Shown one piece after another: positions 5,246 to 7,125 of a stretch of DNA of 7,125 nucleotides. A program made the translations under genes and the position numbers. The first letter of the stretch is position 1; every line of letters starts with the position of its first letter. Source of the DNA: Candidatus Margulisiibacteriota bacterium (GTDB lineage Bacteria > Margulisbacteria > Marinamargulisbacteria > DT-59). The stretch is from positions 1 to 7,125 of the forward strand of contig JABSQL010000271.1 of assembly GCA_013215865.1 (NCBI GenBank), given 5' to 3'. The notes under the pieces are model-generated. The model saw only the letters and a list, made by a program, of their open reading frames with translations, searched no databases and had not been told where the DNA came from.

Positions 5246-7125
5246 ACTATGTATCTTTGTACTTCTGACTTTATTTTGTCATGATGCATATTCTGAAAAA
5301 ATAGACGGAAATAATCAAAGTGAAATATTAAAAAAAGTAAAAACATTGTTTCTTGAAAATAGGTTTGTATCTTGCAATGAATATATACAAACAATACTCA
5401 AAGATACCATAACATCTAATAAGGTTAATTTTGATATCGCTTATTTCCTTGAAGAAATGAATCTATTTGAAACGGCTGAGCAAGTATATCTCAATATGCT
5501 AAAAGTGGATCCTAAAAACTCAATCATTAACGAGAAGCTTGCCATGTTATATCTGAAAATGAATCAACCACATAAAGGAATTGAAATTTGGAAAGAAATT
5601 GGGAATTCTGGAGAACTATCGGAATCTCAAAAATTTAACAGGGTAAAGCTCTATTTTGGGAACCAAGAATATGAGAATGCGAATAAATTACTATCAGACG
5701 TGATGTTAACAGAAGATATTAAGTCAGATTATTGGTTGTATTTAGCGTTAATTGCTAAAGAGAGAAAGATAAAAAATGATACAGAGAATAGTTTTCAACA
5801 GGGTGTGATTTTATTTCCCAACGCTTGGTGGATTTCCTTGGAAAAAGCGAGATGGTACCACCAAAATAGACAAAATAATAAGGCAACCGTCATTTTTGAT
5901 GATCTTTTAAAAAATTATCCAAACACTATCGATATTATTTTTTCTGCTGCACAGTTCTATCATCAAGTAGGAAAGAAGAAAATAGCACGATTATATTATT
6001 CAAAGGTGATTCATATACTAAAGAATACTTCTCGCATGTTATATGAACAGGAATATATATGGTTGGGGCAGGCTTATGAAGGCCTTTCGAATAATTATGA
6101 TGCCAAAAAAATATACGAAGAAGGACAAAAAGTATATGTATATTCAGCAAAATTAGTTATCAGGCAAGCATATCTATATGGAAATCAGGGGTATTATAAG
6201 CAACAAGAAGAAGGGTTAATAAGAGCAATACAGCTGCAGCCATGGGATCCTTATCATCGAACGAATTTAGCACGATTTTATAAACAACAACATCATATAT
6301 CAATTGCAAAATCAACTTATGAAGAGGTTTTAGGGCAATCACCTAAACATTTTTCTTTTCATAAAGAGTATAATGATTTCCTATGGTCACATTATGGTTA
6401 CCCTGTTTCAAATAAACATGGGATTCGGCTAATGGCACAAACATTCCAAAGTACAATTACGACACCAGAGATATCTCAAGCAATCGCGATGGGATTAAAC
6501 CCTTCCGGTTATCGTATTTATAATCTTCAGTTGGAAGTAACAGGTACATCACAAACTTCATGGGTAGACAGATTAAGGTGGTACACTTACCTTCTTGATA
6601 AAACAGGTTCCAGGACTGAGTTAGACTGGGGATCGGGCATTTACTTTACGAAGCTATGGCCATACAAATGGTTTGACAGGCAATGGTTTTGGACACCCAG
6701 AGTAGATTATATTCATACTTTCACAAATTCAGGGCAAGATCGTCATTTCATGAAGGGAAGTGTTGCTTTTGAATCTCCCCAGATGAATTCACTTTGGTAC
6801 TTTGAAAACCGTATAAGTTTAGGAAACGAATACTTAGATTATTCTAACCAGGAAAACTCATTCTTTGAAAATAGATTTCTCATGCGATATCAACTACATC
6901 CTAAGCGCTTTCTATTTTTAGAATCAATAGAAAAATTTAATCGTGTTGGTGAGGAATATTGGGTTCATCAAATTGGGTCAGGTGTTCAAATTTCTTTTAA
7001 AGAAAGATATAAGTTTGATGTATGGGCTTATTTTCATAGTTTGTCTCCATCTGTAGTCGTTCCAGGAAAAAAGAGTTTTGCCTATACATACATGGCACGT
7101 CTTCAGTATGATTTGTTGTACAATA
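5229..7125 (+). CDS. Secreted TPR protein with outer-membrane beta-barrel-like C-terminus (3' end outside window)
   Basis: The frame is open for 632 codons and runs off the window. It starts at ATG 5229, 17 bases inside the previous gene. Residues 1-22 look like a Sec signal peptide: MYLKSK, a hydrophobic core CIFVLLTLF, then CHDAYS before EKID; a lipoprotein lipobox is not evident. Residues about 65-390 hold helical TPR-like repeats, for example those ending in LKVDPKN (near 94) and IQLQPWDPYHRTNLARFY (near 330-350). From about 425 the sequence becomes strand-rich with many Trp, Tyr and Phe residues, such as LRWYTYLL, IYFTKLWPYKWF and QWFWTPRVDY, as expected for an outer-membrane barrel. The TPR-plus-barrel plan recalls polysaccharide-export proteins (PgaA, BcsC, PelB) and the phage N4 receptor NfrA. 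The neighbouring glycosyltransferase fits an envelope-glycan role, but the exact family is not proven. The start has no clear Shine-Dalgarno site, so translation is probably coupled to the upstream gene. Confidence 0.82.
   Translation, partial: MYLKSKLCIFVLLTLFCHDAYSEKIDGNNQSEILKKVKTLFLENRFVSCNEYIQTILKDTITSNKVNFDIAYFLEEMNLFETAEQVYLNMLKVDPKNSIINEKLAMLYLKMNQPHKGIEIWKEIGNSGELSESQKFNRVKLYFGNQEYENANKLLSDVMLTEDIKSDYWLYLALIAKERKIKNDTENSFQQGVILFPNAWWISLEKARWYHQNRQNNKATVIFDDLLKNYPNTIDIIFSAAQFYHQVGKKKIARLYYSKVIHILKNTSRMLYEQEYIWLGQAYEGLSNNYDAKKIYEEGQKVYVYSAKLVIRQAYLYGNQGYYKQQEEGLIRAIQLQPWDPYHRTNLARFYKQQHHISIAKSTYEEVLGQSPKHFSFHKEYNDFLWSHYGYPVSNKHGIRLMAQTFQSTITTPEISQAIAMGLNPSGYRIYNLQLEVTGTSQTSWVDRLRWYTYLLDKTGSRTELDWGSGIYFTKLWPYKWFDRQWFWTPRVDYIHTFTNSGQDRHFMKGSVAFESPQMNSLWYFENRISLGNEYLDYSNQENSFFENRFLMRYQLHPKRFLFLESIEKFNRVGEEYWVHQIGSGVQISFKERYKFDVWAYFHSLSPSVVVPGKKSFAYTYMARLQYDLLYN

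Larger units (their letters stand above)
2..7125 (+). other. Probable single operon of eight co-directional, mostly overlapping genes
   Basis: Every gene is on the + strand and no gap exceeds 10 bases. Overlaps are 4 bases (358-361, 3095-3098, 4610-4613), 8 bases (1169-1176), 11 bases (3477-3487) and 17 bases (5229-5245). The only gap is 1775-1784. There is no room for an internal terminator, and I see no convincing internal promoter. The operon promoter must lie upstream of the window and its end downstream. Translational coupling at most junctions suggests that the products are needed together in fixed ratio. Confidence 0.85.

Noticed and set aside
5249..5284. ATG just after the second response regulator
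   Set aside because: This frame stops after 11 codons. The TPR protein is read from ATG 5229 in a different frame.
5935..6342. Two minus-strand open frames of 71 and 60 codons
   Set aside because: Both are antisense to the uninterrupted TPR reading frame, which has a signal peptide and coherent repeats.
6433..6448. Sigma-54 promoter-like string TGGCAC-N5-TTCCA
   Set aside because: The -12 element lacks the required GC (TTCC instead of TTGC), and the site lies deep inside the TPR gene with no gene start after it.

Overview
The window is AT-rich DNA (about one third G+C by eye). It looks like a Gram-negative bacterium: it starts with the C-terminus of a sigma-54 activator and ends in a secreted TPR protein with an outer-membrane-barrel-like tail. 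A low-G+C proteobacterium fits; a closer placement (for example Legionellales) would be a guess. I see no transposase, integrase, tRNA, rRNA, CRISPR array or phage gene.

All eight genes lie on the + strand and are packed into what looks like one operon. In order they are: the C-terminal part of a sigma-54-dependent AAA+ activator with a Fis-type HTH (2-361); a small histidine-kinase-like protein with an intact H-box but eroded ATP-binding boxes (358-1176); an isochorismatase/nicotinamidase-fold protein with the catalytic Cys but Gly at the usual Asp position (1169-1774); a complete soluble PAS histidine kinase (1785-3098); a stand-alone receiver (3095-3487); a receiver-like domain fused to a GT2 glycosyltransferase of the dolichyl-/polyprenyl-phosphate sugar transferase type (3477-4613); a second receiver with an unrecognised C-terminal domain (4610-5245); and a signal-peptide TPR protein with a beta-rich C-terminal part that runs off the window (5229-7125). 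Six of the seven junctions overlap, three of them as ATGA; the seventh has a 10-base gap.

A reasonable model, inferred rather than shown, is a cytoplasmic phosphorelay controlling a surface-glycan or envelope function. The PAS kinase would phosphorylate one or more of the receivers. The degenerate kinase-like protein could act as a phosphotransferase or scaffold. The receiver-like GT2 enzyme and the outer-membrane TPR protein would be outputs, and the sigma-54 activator would supply transcriptional control. The window is coding from end to end, so it contains no stretch over 300 bases without a gene.
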